Origin: JASEHD01 sp964471945 | Lineage (GTDB): Bacteria > Bacteroidota > Ignavibacteria > UBA10030 > SZUA-254 | Direction of reading: 5' to 3' | Length of the DNA: 33,820 nucleotides | Assembly: GCA_964471945.1 (NCBI GenBank) | Contig: CAYYIJ010000016.1 | Coordinates: 1 to 33,820, forward strand | Shown: positions 1 through 8,245 of the stretch, in pieces | How positions within the stretch are numbered: the first letter of the stretch is position 1 | Layout of the letters: each line of letters starts with the position of its first letter | Position numbers and translations under genes: made by a program | The notes under the pieces: generated by a model | What the model saw: only the letters and a program-made list of their open reading frames with translations | Databases searched by the model: none | Told to the model about the DNA's origin: nothing

Positions 1-16
1 TTTTATAAATTGAAGA

Positions 17-739
17 ATGTACCGTGTAAAACTTCCTATTTTTGAAGGTCCGCTTGACCTCCTCCTTTTTTTCATCAAGAGAGATGAGTTGGATATCTAC
101 GATATCCCCTTAGCAAAAATCACGAAAGAATTTCTCGAGTATATACAAATGCTTCAAGAGCTCGATCTCGAAATCGCCGGTGATTTCATCGTTATGGCGG
201 CAGAATTAATGCAGATTAAAGTAAGGATGCTACTACCCAAATCGCCGGGCGAAGAAGTTGAAGAAGACCCACGTGCCGATCTTGTTCGTAGGCTGCTCGA
301 GTATAAACGATTCAAAGAAGCAAGTACCGTTCTCTCTTCACTCGAGTATGAATCTGGGAAATTATTTTATAGGCAAGTGTTTCACTCAGACCAGAAGAAG
401 GTAACACTCGAAGATCAGGAAATGAGTTTGAAGAATATCACTATGTTTAATCTGATTTCAGCATTCAAGAGAGTGCTTGAAAGCGTTCCAAAGAAGGTAT
501 ATCACGACATCGAACTTATGAATGTTACGATAGATGAACAAATGAGTTATATAGCCGATGTGTTCCGTTTACGGGAAGAAATTACTTTCTTTGAGCTTGT
601 CTCGCACATGACAGAAAAAATTCGTATTATAGTAACAATAATAGCCATGTTAGAGATGGTGAAAAATCGTATTATCGCTATCCGACAGGCAGACGTTGTT
701 GATGATATAATTATATTTAAACTAAGAGCAACTGCTTGA
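17..739 (+). CDS. scpA: Segregation and condensation protein A (kleisin)
   Basis: This is the kleisin subunit of the bacterial SMC-ScpAB condensin, which bridges the SMC ATPase heads and works with ScpB in chromosome compaction and segregation. The N-terminus carries the family signature FEGPLDLLL at residues 9-17, then the helical stretch that contacts the SMC neck. The acidic linker around residues 75-90 and the C-terminal winged-helix segment (about 170-240) are in place. The 240-residue length is normal for the family. The ATG at 17 is the first Met and sits just before the conserved block. The stop overlaps the scpB start by four bases, so the two are probably translationally coupled. 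The transcript may begin left of the window. Confidence 0.95.
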   Translation: MYRVKLPIFEGPLDLLLFFIKRDELDIYDIPLAKITKEFLEYIQMLQELDLEIAGDFIVMAAELMQIKVRMLLPKSPGEEVEEDPRADLVRRLLEYKRFKEASTVLSSLEYESGKLFYRQVFHSDQKKVTLEDQEMSLKNITMFNLISAFKRVLESVPKKVYHDIELMNVTIDEQMSYIADVFRLREEITFFELVSHMTEKIRIIVTIIAMLEMVKNRIIAIRQADVVDDIIIFKLRATA

Positions 740-1440
740 TTGAACAGATTTCAGAAAACAAACGCCAGATAATCGAAGCTCTCATCTTTGGTTCAGACGA
801 GCCGCTTACCCCCCGCCAGATTATCGATATCCTTTGGTCATCGGATAATTCTGGTCCTCGACTAAGAATTAAGGAAGAAGAATTACTTAGCATAATCAGA
901 GAATTGAACGCCGAATACGTCCAGTCGGGACGATCTTATAGAATCATCCAAGTTGCAGGCGGATTTCAGTATGCAACAATGCCCGAATTTGCTGAATGGT
1001 TAGGACGCATGGTGAAAGAGAAGGCAAGAAGAAAGCTTACACAAGCCACCATCGAAACTCTCTCCGTGATTGCATACAAACAACCGGTAACAAAACCGGA
1101 GATCGAAGCAATCCGGGGTGTCAACGCTGATTATGCTATTCATAAATTACTTGAACGTGGACTTATTACAATTGTTGGACGGGCTGCAACAGCGGGTCGT
1201 CCTTTGTTGTACGGAACAACGCAAGATTTCCTGAAACATTTTGGTATTAATGATCTGGCGGAACTTCCCAAACCCCGCGAGATTGATGAGATCATGGCTG
1301 ATCATGGGATGGATATGGAACGTGAACTTCTTAAACGCATGGGAAAAACAGAAGAAGAAATTTCAGAACAGCTTGGGCATACTGTTGTTAGCGAGAATGG
1401 TCAGCTTCATATACTTCCTCCCAACGAAGATCAAAGTTGA
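736..1440 (+). CDS. scpB: Segregation and condensation protein B
   Basis: ScpB is the winged-helix partner of ScpA in the SMC complex. The 234-residue product has the two tandem winged-helix domains, with the family motif TQATIETLSVIAYKQPVTKPEI at about residues 102-123 quoted here in two parts: TQATIETLSVIAY and KQPVTKPEI. The conserved IRGVNADYAIHKLLERGLI follows. The C-terminal tail beyond about residue 185 is charged and poorly conserved, as usual. The start is a TTG at 736 sharing TTGA with the scpA stop. No ATG occurs near the N-terminus, so the coupled TTG start is favoured. It forms an operon with scpA and probably the downstream pseudouridine synthase. Confidence 0.94.
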   Translation: MIEQISENKRQIIEALIFGSDEPLTPRQIIDILWSSDNSGPRLRIKEEELLSIIRELNAEYVQSGRSYRIIQVAGGFQYATMPEFAEWLGRMVKEKARRKLTQATIETLSVIAYKQPVTKPEIEAIRGVNADYAIHKLLERGLITIVGRAATAGRPLLYGTTQDFLKHFGINDLAELPKPREIDEIMADHGMDMERELLKRMGKTEEEISEQLGHTVVSENGQLHILPPNEDQS

Positions 1441-1493
1441 TTTCCATTGTCGTATGGTAAGTTTTAAGTTTCGCGTTAATTGAGGAACAATAA

Positions 1494-2255
1494 ATGAAGA
1501 ATACCAAACAGAATTCAATTAAGAGCCATATTCGTTTGAATAAGTATCTTGCCACAGCGGGTATTGCTTCCCGCCGGAAAGCTGATCAGATGATTCAAGA
1601 AGGTAAAGTAAAAATTAATGGGAAGATCGTTGTTGATCTTGGTGTTAAAATTGACCCTGATAAAGACAAGATATTTTTTAATGAAAAACAGGTAGTTCTG
1701 CTTGATGAATTAGTGTACATCGTTTTTAATAAGCCAAAGGATTGTATCACCACCGCCCGTGATGAGCGAGGGCGGACAACCGTGATGGAGTATGTCAGGG
1801 TGAAACAGCGAATCTTCCCGATTGGTCGACTTGATAGAAACACTTCCGGAGTTCTTTTACTTACAAATGATGGTGAATTCGCAAATCGACTGATGCATCC
1901 GAAGTTTGAAGTTAAGAAAGCTTATAAAGTAAATCTTGATAAAGCGCTCATACGCGAAGATGCGGATAAATTATTCCACGGTATTCGTCTTTCGGATGGC
2001 ATGACAAAACCTGCTAGGGTACATATGCTCCCAGGCCACAAAAATAAAGTCATCGGTATTGTTATTCATGAAGGTCGCAACCGACAAGTTCATAGAATGT
2101 TTGAAGCTCTTGGATATAAAATTGAGAAATTAGATCGCGTTTGTTATGGAGATATTACATATGAAGGACTAGCGCGAGGACGGTGGAGATATTTGACGAA
2201 GGCAGAAGTGAAAACCCTAATGAAAAATGCTGGGTTGGTGATAAATAAATATTAG
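1494..2255 (+). CDS. rluB: 23S rRNA pseudouridine synthase, RluB/RsuA family
   Basis: This enzyme converts a specific uridine in rRNA to pseudouridine. An S4 RNA-binding domain (IRLNKYLATAGIASRRKAD, residues 13-31) precedes the RsuA/RluB catalytic domain. The catalytic-Asp motif GRLDRNTSGVLLLTNDG is at about residues 111-127, and the C-terminal family motif EGRNRQVHRMFEALGY is near residue 193. The length of 253 residues fits RluB rather than the larger RluA class. An AGGA-type ribosome binding site lies just before the ATG at 1494. The pairing with scpAB is common in bacteria. RluB versus RluE/F or RsuA specificity is inferred from the neighbourhood, not from residues. Confidence 0.88.
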   Translation: MKNTKQNSIKSHIRLNKYLATAGIASRRKADQMIQEGKVKINGKIVVDLGVKIDPDKDKIFFNEKQVVLLDELVYIVFNKPKDCITTARDERGRTTVMEYVRVKQRIFPIGRLDRNTSGVLLLTNDGEFANRLMHPKFEVKKAYKVNLDKALIREDADKLFHGIRLSDGMTKPARVHMLPGHKNKVIGIVIHEGRNRQVHRMFEALGYKIEKLDRVCYGDITYEGLARGRWRYLTKAEVKTLMKNAGLVINKY

Positions 2256-2294
2256 TTTTTTTGTTCCTCCGCAATCCCAAATCCGAAATCAATA

Positions 2295-3542
2295 TCACCA
2301 TCTCCTCGGTGCATTTTTTACTACTCGTACAGTATCGCGTGCTATCAACAGTTCTTCATTAGTTGGAATCACGAATGCTTTAAGTCGTGAGTCGGTCGTA
2401 GATATTTCTCCTTCTTTGCCGTTCGTTATTTTTGAATTCAAATCTTTATCCATGGTTAATCCCATCCATTCTAAACCTTTGCAAATTCTTGAACGAACGA
2501 TGGAGCTGTTTTCACCAATACCGCCGCTGAATACGATTGCATCAGCCCCGCCCATCTCGGCGATGTAAGCGCCGATATATTTCTTAGCCCGGTTACAGAA
2601 AATATCGATAGCAAGCCGCGCTCGTCTGTCATCTTTTTCCTTTTCTTCAGCGATTAGTTCCCGCATATCGTTGGTCAAGCCAGAAACACCCAGCAAACCC
2701 GACTGTTTATTGAACATCATATCGATTTCACGTACAGTCATTCCTTCCTTATTGCGTATGAACTCGATAATAGATGGGTCCATATCACCGCCGCGTGTGC
2801 CCATAACTAAACCTTCGAGTGGAGTGAAACCCATCGAAGTGTCGATCGATTCACCTTTTTTAATTGCACATGCCGAGCAGCCATTTCCGAGATGCAGTGT
2901 AATAATATTTACCTGGTCACGCTTCAAACCCATTATCTGACGATATCGGTAGGCGAGGTAACGATGTGATGTTCCGTGAAAACCATATCGCCGGATCCTA
3001 TGCCGTCGATAAAGCTGATATGGAATTGCATAAAGATAAGAAGTCTCGGGCATTGTTGAGTGGAACGAAGTGTCGAACACGGCGACTTGTGGAACACCCG
3101 GCCCTAAAAGCTCACGTGCTGCAATTATCCCTTTCAGATTTGCTGGATTATGAAGCGGGGCAAGATCGATGCTGTCTTCAATCTGTTCTATCACTTCGTC
3201 ATTTATAAGAGCAGACATTGTGAATTTTTCTCCACCGTGAACAACTCTGTGCCCCACGGCATGAATATCAGCAAGTGAATTAATATTTGAAATTTTTGAT
3301 TCGGGTGAAATTATCCACCGTAGGATATAATCAATCGCGTTTTTGTGTTCTTTGATCGGCTCGGCAGACCTGATTTTGGGTTGACCCTCTGCTTGAAGTG
3401 TTATTAATGCCTGCCCGATAACTCGTTCGATGTTACCACTTGCCAAGCGTTTGTCTGCATTTTTCTCGATTATCGGTAGATCTGTTTCAATAAGCTGAAA
3501 TTTTGCTGAAGAAGAGCCGCAATTTAGTACTAGTATATACAT
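2295..3542 (-). CDS. ackA: Acetate kinase
   Basis: Acetate kinase interconverts acetyl-phosphate plus ADP with acetate plus ATP. It acts in fermentative ATP formation or acetate activation. The N-terminal phosphate-binding motif VLNCGSSSAKFQL begins at residue 4 of the chosen start. Other family blocks are visible: HRVVHGGEKF, VAVFDTSFH, YGFHGTSHRYLA, HLGNGCSACAI and VFSGGIGENSS. The frame extends 20 codons further upstream, but the Met at 3542 places the N-terminus exactly where acetate kinases begin, giving 415 residues. The gene is convergent with the pseudouridine synthase and divergent from the PspC gene. No phosphate acetyltransferase gene lies in the window. Confidence 0.96.
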   Translation of the reverse strand: MYILVLNCGSSSAKFQLIETDLPIIEKNADKRLASGNIERVIGQALITLQAEGQPKIRSAEPIKEHKNAIDYILRWIISPESKISNINSLADIHAVGHRVVHGGEKFTMSALINDEVIEQIEDSIDLAPLHNPANLKGIIAARELLGPGVPQVAVFDTSFHSTMPETSYLYAIPYQLYRRHRIRRYGFHGTSHRYLAYRYRQIMGLKRDQVNIITLHLGNGCSACAIKKGESIDTSMGFTPLEGLVMGTRGGDMDPSIIEFIRNKEGMTVREIDMMFNKQSGLLGVSGLTNDMRELIAEEKEKDDRRARLAIDIFCNRAKKYIGAYIAEMGGADAIVFSGGIGENSSIVRSRICKGLEWMGLTMDKDLNSKITNGKEGEISTTDSRLKAFVIPTNEELLIARDTVRVVKNAPRRW

Positions 3543-3611
3543 TAAAGTATTGGAGTTATGGAATATTTCGTTAATGGTGTATAAGATAAGAATTTTTTTC
3601 AAGTTTTCCGA

Positions 3612-3642
3612 TTTGAATATCGTGAGATAGTTCGTATATTTA
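3612..3642 (+). promoter_or_regulatory. Candidate promoter of the PspC gene
   Basis: TTTGAAT (3612-3618) is followed by TATATTTA at 3635-3642. Read as a sigma-70-like site this is TTGAAT, 16 bases, TATATT. Read by the Bacteroidota consensus it is TTTG, 19 bases, TAnnTTT. The start codon at 3668 is about 25 bases further on. It lies in the divergent gap with ackA. Confidence 0.5.
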
Positions 3643-3667
3643 CAATTATTTTATTATGGAATAAACA

Positions 3668-3883
3668 ATGAAAAAATTATATCGTTCTACATCAAATAAA
3701 AAGATTGCTGGTATCTGCGGTGGTATCGGTGAAATGCTCGACGCTGACCCAACCATTGTCCGGTTGATAATTGTAGTTCTTGCAATAGCGACAGGGATTA
3801 TTCCTTTTCTTGTAGGTTATTTATTGGCATGGTGGATTGTACCCGAAGGGAATCAGGCACCGATTTCCAGAATGGATCAATAA
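3668..3883 (+). CDS. PspC-domain membrane protein
   Basis: This 71-residue protein is almost entirely a PspC domain. Residues 1-30 hold the family motif (KLYRSTSNKKIAGICGGIGE), then the conserved DPTIVRL. They are followed by a hydrophobic hairpin (about residues 33-57) and the closing WWIVPEG. Stand-alone PspC proteins of this size are widespread in Bacteroidota and are usually linked to envelope stress, but no partner phage-shock genes are visible here. A probable promoter lies upstream. The next gene, a 46-residue membrane peptide, starts 8 bases after the stop, so the two are probably co-transcribed. The specific role is unknown. Confidence 0.85.
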   Translation: MKKLYRSTSNKKIAGICGGIGEMLDADPTIVRLIIVVLAIATGIIPFLVGYLLAWWIVPEGNQAPISRMDQ

Positions 3884-3890
3884 TAGGACG

Positions 3891-4031
3891 ATGAAAACTT
3901 TATTGAAAATTTTGGCGATTCCGATTTGGTTGCCGTTGAAAATTCTTTGGCTATTTTCAAAAATTGTTGTATTCATTTTCTTGCTCATTGTTATCACAAT
4001 TCTCATTTACATATTAATGTACATTTTATAA
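3891..4031 (+). CDS. Small membrane peptide downstream of PspC protein
   Basis: The 46-residue product starts MKTLLKILAIPIWLPLKILW and ends in a continuous hydrophobic stretch of Ile, Leu, Val and Phe, so it has one or two membrane segments and almost no soluble part. An in-frame start exists upstream at 3837, but it would overlap the PspC gene by 47 bases. The ATG at 3891, with AGGA just before it, is the natural choice. I recognise no family. Its tight position between the PspC gene and the M64 peptidase gene (10-base gap) suggests co-transcription. Small hydrophobic peptides beside PspC proteins may modulate them, but that is a guess. Confidence 0.6.
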   Translation: MKTLLKILAIPIWLPLKILWLFSKIVVFIFLLIVITILIYILMYIL

Positions 4032-4041
4032 AGGAAATAAT

Positions 4042-5469
4042 ATGAAAAATCTTAAATACTCTCTACTCATCTACTCATTATTCATCTACTCACTAATCAC
4101 ATACTCACAATCATTCGATCAATTCTTCATTGATAGGACGATGCGTGTGGATTATCATCATACAGGAACGAAGGGGACAGAGACTGTTAGTCTTGATAAA
4201 ATCTTTGAAGAAGGTAACTGGTCTGGGAGTACGAGGAATCTTATCGATGTATTAAATCTAGGTGAATATTTAGTGAGAGCATATGATGTTGCAACAACAC
4301 AGATGATTTTCTCTCGAGGTTATTCATCCATATTTCAGGAATGGCAAACAACTGATGAAGCATTGGCTGGGATATACAGAACATTTCATGAAACAGTCCG
4401 CTTACCGTTCCCTAAGAATAAAATTCAATTGGTTATTTGTAGAAGAGATAAGAAAATGGATTTCCACGAAATCTTCTCTACGATTATCGATCCGAACGAT
4501 CCAACACAAGTGAACCGTGAAAAGAAATTGCAGCAATTTAAAGTTGTTCCATTGATGAAGAATGGAGATTCACATGAGAAAGTTGATATAGTAATAGTGG
4601 GCGATGGTTATCGAAAAGAAGATTTAGAAAAATTCCGAAAAGATGCCAAGCATTTCAACGATGTGATGTTCTCAACGAGCCCATTTAAAGAGAGGATGAA
4701 AGATTTTAATGTCTGGATAATCGAAGTTGCCTCCTCAGATTCGGGAATAGACAAACCCGATAAAAATATTTGGAAGAACACAGCTCTTGGTACGATGTAT
4801 AACATATTCGGTTCTCCACGATATATCCTTACTGAAGACAATAAATCGCTCCGAGATATCTGCGCTGCCGCACCTTATGATTTTATTAATATTCTAATAA
4901 ATGACAACCGTTACGGTGGCGGTGGTATTTACAATCTTTATACGACAACATTTACACGCGGCGATGCACCGGGGATGGATTGGCAAATGGATTATGTATA
5001 TGTGCATGAGTTTGGACATTCATTTGGGGGATTGGGTGATGAATATTATAGTTCGCAAGTTTCCTACGTAGATATGTATCAGAAAGGTGTTGAGCCATGG
5101 GAGCCAAACTTGACTGCGTTAACTGATAAGAAAAATTTGAAATGGAAGCATATGATGGAACCCGAGACACCGCTTCCAACCCATTGGGAAAAATCTCAGT
5201 ACGATAGTCTCGGTCGTTTGCGTGCAAAGCTTGATCGGCTTGCACCCGATTACTATGAGAAACGAAAACCGCTATATGAAGCTGAGCAGAATATTTTAAA
5301 GACAACGAAGTACGCTGGAAAAATCGGTGCGTTTGAAGGAGCTGGTTATGTTTCAGAAGGAATATACCGACCTTCAGTTGATTGTAGAATGTTCTCATTA
5401 AGCTTAATTGGATTCGACCCTGTCTGTACTGCAGCAATTACTAGAGTGATTGATTTTTATTCAAAATAA
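4042..5469 (+). CDS. Secreted M64-family metallopeptidase
   Basis: The 475-residue protein has an N-terminal signal peptide (about residues 1-23), then an immunoglobulin-like N-terminal region, then the M64 (IgA peptidase-like) catalytic domain. The domain opens with KVDIVIVGDGYRKEDLEKF near residue 180. It carries the zinc site HEFGHSFGGLGDEYY near residue 327, that is HExxHxxxxxxD with the catalytic Glu present. The family is annotated from a Clostridium IgA protease, but most members have no known substrate. The protein probably acts in the periplasm or outside the cell. The signal peptide is built from repeated IYSL units encoded by a near-perfect 12-base repeat. An M14 carboxypeptidase gene lies 1 kb downstream, past a transposase relic. 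Confidence 0.88.
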   Translation: MKNLKYSLLIYSLFIYSLITYSQSFDQFFIDRTMRVDYHHTGTKGTETVSLDKIFEEGNWSGSTRNLIDVLNLGEYLVRAYDVATTQMIFSRGYSSIFQEWQTTDEALAGIYRTFHETVRLPFPKNKIQLVICRRDKKMDFHEIFSTIIDPNDPTQVNREKKLQQFKVVPLMKNGDSHEKVDIVIVGDGYRKEDLEKFRKDAKHFNDVMFSTSPFKERMKDFNVWIIEVASSDSGIDKPDKNIWKNTALGTMYNIFGSPRYILTEDNKSLRDICAAAPYDFINILINDNRYGGGGIYNLYTTTFTRGDAPGMDWQMDYVYVHEFGHSFGGLGDEYYSSQVSYVDMYQKGVEPWEPNLTALTDKKNLKWKHMMEPETPLPTHWEKSQYDSLGRLRAKLDRLAPDYYEKRKPLYEAEQNILKTTKYAGKIGAFEGAGYVSEGIYRPSVDCRMFSLSLIGFDPVCTAAITRVIDFYSK

Positions 5470-5486
5470 ATGACGTTGAGTAGATT

Positions 5487-5509
5487 GTAGAGCGATCCGC
5501 CGAATCGCT
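5487..5509 (+). repeat. REP-like hairpin with GTAG head, upstream of RAYT gene
   Basis: GTAG (5487-5490) directly precedes a 19-base hairpin, AGCGATCC-GCC-GAATCGCT, with an 8-bp stem carrying one mismatch and a 3-base loop. A conserved tetranucleotide 5' of a short palindrome is the established layout of REP sequences mobilised by RAYT transposases. The hairpin sits 26 bases upstream of the RAYT start. A 17/19 identical copy lies inside that gene at 5951-5969. Confidence 0.75.
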
Positions 5510-5535
5510 ATGAGTGAAAACTCTCTGATGTTTTA

Positions 5536-6225
5536 ATGTCGTATGATATTAACGTGCGAATGAATAATGATGAAAGAAAAATATTTTATAAACGTAGACT
5601 TCCACACTATCAGCCATTGTACGCATCACTCTTCGTGACGTTTCGATTAGCGGGATCGTTGCCGAATGAAGTAGTTATTAGGTTAAAGGAAGAACAACTG
5701 CAGTGTGAGTCCGAATTATCGAGAATTTAAAATGAACATGGACGAAAAAATAAGCTAAACGAACAAAGGAAAAAGTATTTTGGTAAGTTTGATAACTATC
5801 TCGATAAAGCGGCATCCGGAGCGCTATGGCTGAAGGATGATAGCATTGCAAAAATTGTATCTGATGCTATGTACTATCGGAATGATAAGGTTTACGATCT
5901 AATTTGTTTTACAATTATGCCAAATCACGTACACATGATATTTAGCGTTGAGCGATTCGCTGAATCGCTAATATCGCTAGACGGCGTTTCGCGCTACATA
6001 GTAACAAATATTGTTGGTTCACTGAAAAAGCATACAGCGTTAGAAGCTAATAAAGTTTTGAAACGTACTGGTACTTTCTGGCAGCGCGAGAGCTACGATC
6101 ATGTAATACGGGATGGGAAAGAAGAAGAAAGAATAATTTGGTATATTCTTAATAATCCAGGTAAATCGGATTATGTGAAGAATTGGAGAGATTGGAAATG
6201 GAGCTTCTGTAAATATGAAATGTAA
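5536..6225 (+). pseudogene. RAYT (REP-associated tyrosine transposase), broken by one in-frame stop
   Basis: Read as one frame, this is a 229-codon Y1/HUH single-strand transposase of the IS200-like RAYT type. The N-terminal block is RRLPHYQPLYASLFVTFRLAGSLP in two parts: RRLPHYQPLYASLFVTF and RLAGSLP. Then come CFTIMPNHVHMIF, which holds the His-Val-His metal motif, and TGTFWQRESYDHVIRD, whose Tyr is the likely nucleophile. The end is IIWYILNNPGKSDYV. One TAA at 5728-5730 interrupts it, and both sides are in the same frame and otherwise open. It is therefore a nonsense mutation (or readthrough site), not a frameshift. A REP-like hairpin precedes it and a second one lies inside its variable loop. 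It is probably inactive now. Confidence 0.85.
5951..5969 (+). repeat. REP-like hairpin inside the RAYT coding sequence
   Basis: AGCGATTC-GCT-GAATCGCT is a perfect 8-bp stem with a 3-base loop. It is 17/19 identical to the hairpin at 5491-5509, and the two differences are both C to T. It lies in frame within the RAYT gene, just after the His-Val-His block, and encodes part of a variable loop (ERFAESL). It is preceded by GTTG instead of GTAG. Confidence 0.7.
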
Positions 6226-6466
6226 ATGTAGCATGGATTTCAGTAAGTCAGTAAAGTTGCGTAGCGACGAAAGTTATCTCCTTGCATTCACTGATTTTTT
6301 TAGATTTGACCTGTTCGTCGAAGGCGAGACAGCCTCAGAATATAAGCCATTGATTCCTACTAAAGATAATCTCTGTTTTCTCTGCGTTTCTGTGGTGAAC
6401 AGTTCACTGCAAAAACACGGAATTGGTGGAGATAAATTAATAATATTGTCAAAATCGTAATCAGTT
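6226..6466. other. Intergenic stretch after the RAYT relic, no supported gene
   Basis: These 240 bases hold short open frames on both strands but nothing with a recognisable domain. The segment at about 6367-6404 (CTCTGTTTTCTCTGCGTTTC and following) resembles low-complexity CTCTG-rich intergenic debris often mis-annotated as short proteins. Together with the transposase relic it looks like accessory sequence lying between two peptidase genes. Confidence 0.45.
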
Positions 6467-8245
6467 ATGAGAATAATTTTCATTTTATATATCGTTGTTT
6501 TTATTTTTTCTTTCGCTCTATCTCAATCTATCCCTGATAATTGGTTTACCTACTATGAGCAAACGGGTTTTAAACAAACTCCTCGTTATGATGAAACCAT
6601 AGAGTTTTGTAATCGATTAGAGAAAGCATCACCATGGATAAAAGTTACTCCTTTTGGTAAAAGTCCTGAGGGGCGCGATCTTGTTCTGGTTATCGCTTCA
6701 AAAGATGGTGCCTTCGATCCAAAGAAGGCAAAAAAAACAGGCAAGGCAATCCTCCTCGTACAGAATGGGATTCACGCTGGAGAGATCGATGGCAAAGATG
6801 CTTGTCTAATGTTGCTTCGGGATATTGCAATCGCTAAAACAAAAGAATCGTTGCTTGAGAATGTAATTTTACTTGTAATTCCAATATACAACGTGGATGG
6901 ACACGAGCGATTTGGTCCTTATAATCGAATTAACCAAAATGGTCCAGAAGAAATGGGTTGGCGTGTAACGGGACAAAACCTAAACCTCAACCGCGATTAC
7001 ATGAAAGCAGATGCACCGGAGACACAAGCGTGGTTAAAAATGTTCAACGAGTGGTTGCCCGATTTTGTTATAGATGCGCACGTTACTAACGGGGCTGATT
7101 ATCAGCATATTGTAACTTATGGAATCGAAAAATATTTGAATATAGCGGAGCCGATACGCTCATGGGTGAACGATAAATATCTTCCTATGATATTATCGCT
7201 GAAAACAAATGGTGTTCCGCTTGCGCCATACGTTTCACTTCGAGATCGACTCGATCCTCTGAAGGGTTTACAAAGCGGTGTTGCTCCTCCTCGATTGTCA
7301 ACTCCTTACGTTGCTCTTCATAATCGTCCTTCACTTCTTATTGAAACACACATGATGAAAGATTACAAATCTCGCGTGGAAGGAACGTATCAAACAATCG
7401 TTGCAACTTTGGAGTTGATGAATAAAGAATTTTCATCTTTACGGGAAGCAGTACGCAAGACCGATGAGCGAACTATAACAAATATCGAAAATCCATTCCC
7501 GATTCGTTTTCGAACTGTGGATGTTCCAAACCGAACATTTCATTATTTAGGATTCAAACAAACCAGCCAACCGAGCGATATCTCTGGCGGAACATGGATA
7601 AAATATACGAAGGAACCATTCGATGCTGATATACCGCATTATGATAGCGTTGTCGTTGATAAGAGTATCGAATTGCCAGTGGCATATCTTATTCCCCCAC
7701 AATGGCAGGAAGTAATAACGAGGCTTAAATTCCATGGAGTCATAATTGAGCGTTTAATAAAACCGACGGAACTTGAAGTTGAAATATATAAATTCTCAAA
7801 TGCAAGGTGGCAGCAAAATCCTTATGAAGGTAGACATCCTGTTACATATTCTGTTGAGAAAGTAAAAGAGAAAAAATTATTTCCAGCAGGTACAGCAGTT
7901 GTTCGGCTTAATCAACGCACTGCACGCATTGCAATTCATGCACTTGAGCCGGAGGCACCCGACGCGTTTGTAGCGTGGGGGTTCTTTGATGCAACCTTCG
8001 AGCAGAAAGAGTACACTGAAGATTACGTCATGGAACCGATGGCGAGAGAGATGCTTGCAAACGATTCCACACTCAAACAAGATTTTGAATCAAAGCTCAA
8101 GTCAGATACAACATTTATAAAGAATCCATTTGCGCGATTGAATTTCTTCTATCAACATTCACCATGGTGGGATAAAAATGTAAATCTCTATCCCGTAGCC
8201 CGCCTTATGAAAGATATTAATATTGAGACGCTCGGAATATATTAG
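6467..8245 (+). CDS. Secreted M14-family zinc carboxypeptidase
   Basis: The 592-residue protein begins with a clear signal peptide (about residues 1-20). The M14 fold follows: the zinc ligands HAGEIDGKD (His-x-x-Glu, near residue 103) and the third His in VIDAHVTNG near residue 205. LNLNRDYMKADAPETQ supplies the substrate-binding Asn-Arg pair, and LLIETHMMKDYKSRVEG near residue 285 supplies the catalytic Glu. All key residues are present. The C-terminal 270 residues form an extra region that I cannot place, probably beta-rich. It most likely trims peptides in the periplasm or outside the cell. The stop codon abuts a degenerate repeat element. It may have once shared an operon with the M64 gene before the RAYT insertion. 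Confidence 0.9.
   Translation: MRIIFILYIVVFIFSFALSQSIPDNWFTYYEQTGFKQTPRYDETIEFCNRLEKASPWIKVTPFGKSPEGRDLVLVIASKDGAFDPKKAKKTGKAILLVQNGIHAGEIDGKDACLMLLRDIAIAKTKESLLENVILLVIPIYNVDGHERFGPYNRINQNGPEEMGWRVTGQNLNLNRDYMKADAPETQAWLKMFNEWLPDFVIDAHVTNGADYQHIVTYGIEKYLNIAEPIRSWVNDKYLPMILSLKTNGVPLAPYVSLRDRLDPLKGLQSGVAPPRLSTPYVALHNRPSLLIETHMMKDYKSRVEGTYQTIVATLELMNKEFSSLREAVRKTDERTITNIENPFPIRFRTVDVPNRTFHYLGFKQTSQPSDISGGTWIKYTKEPFDADIPHYDSVVVDKSIELPVAYLIPPQWQEVITRLKFHGVIIERLIKPTELEVEIYKFSNARWQQNPYEGRHPVTYSVEKVKEKKLFPAGTAVVRLNQRTARIAIHALEPEAPDAFVAWGFFDATFEQKEYTEDYVMEPMAREMLANDSTLKQDFESKLKSDTTFIKNPFARLNFFYQHSPWWDKNVNLYPVARLMKDINIETLGIY

Noticed and set aside
4952..5437. Minus-strand open frame of 161 codons inside the M64 gene
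   Set aside because: It is antisense to the conserved catalytic domain and has no domain or start signal of its own.
6215..6460. Open frames of about 70-80 codons on both strands after the RAYT relic
   Set aside because: The sequence resembles common intergenic debris (CTCTG-rich), with no domain and no ribosome binding site.
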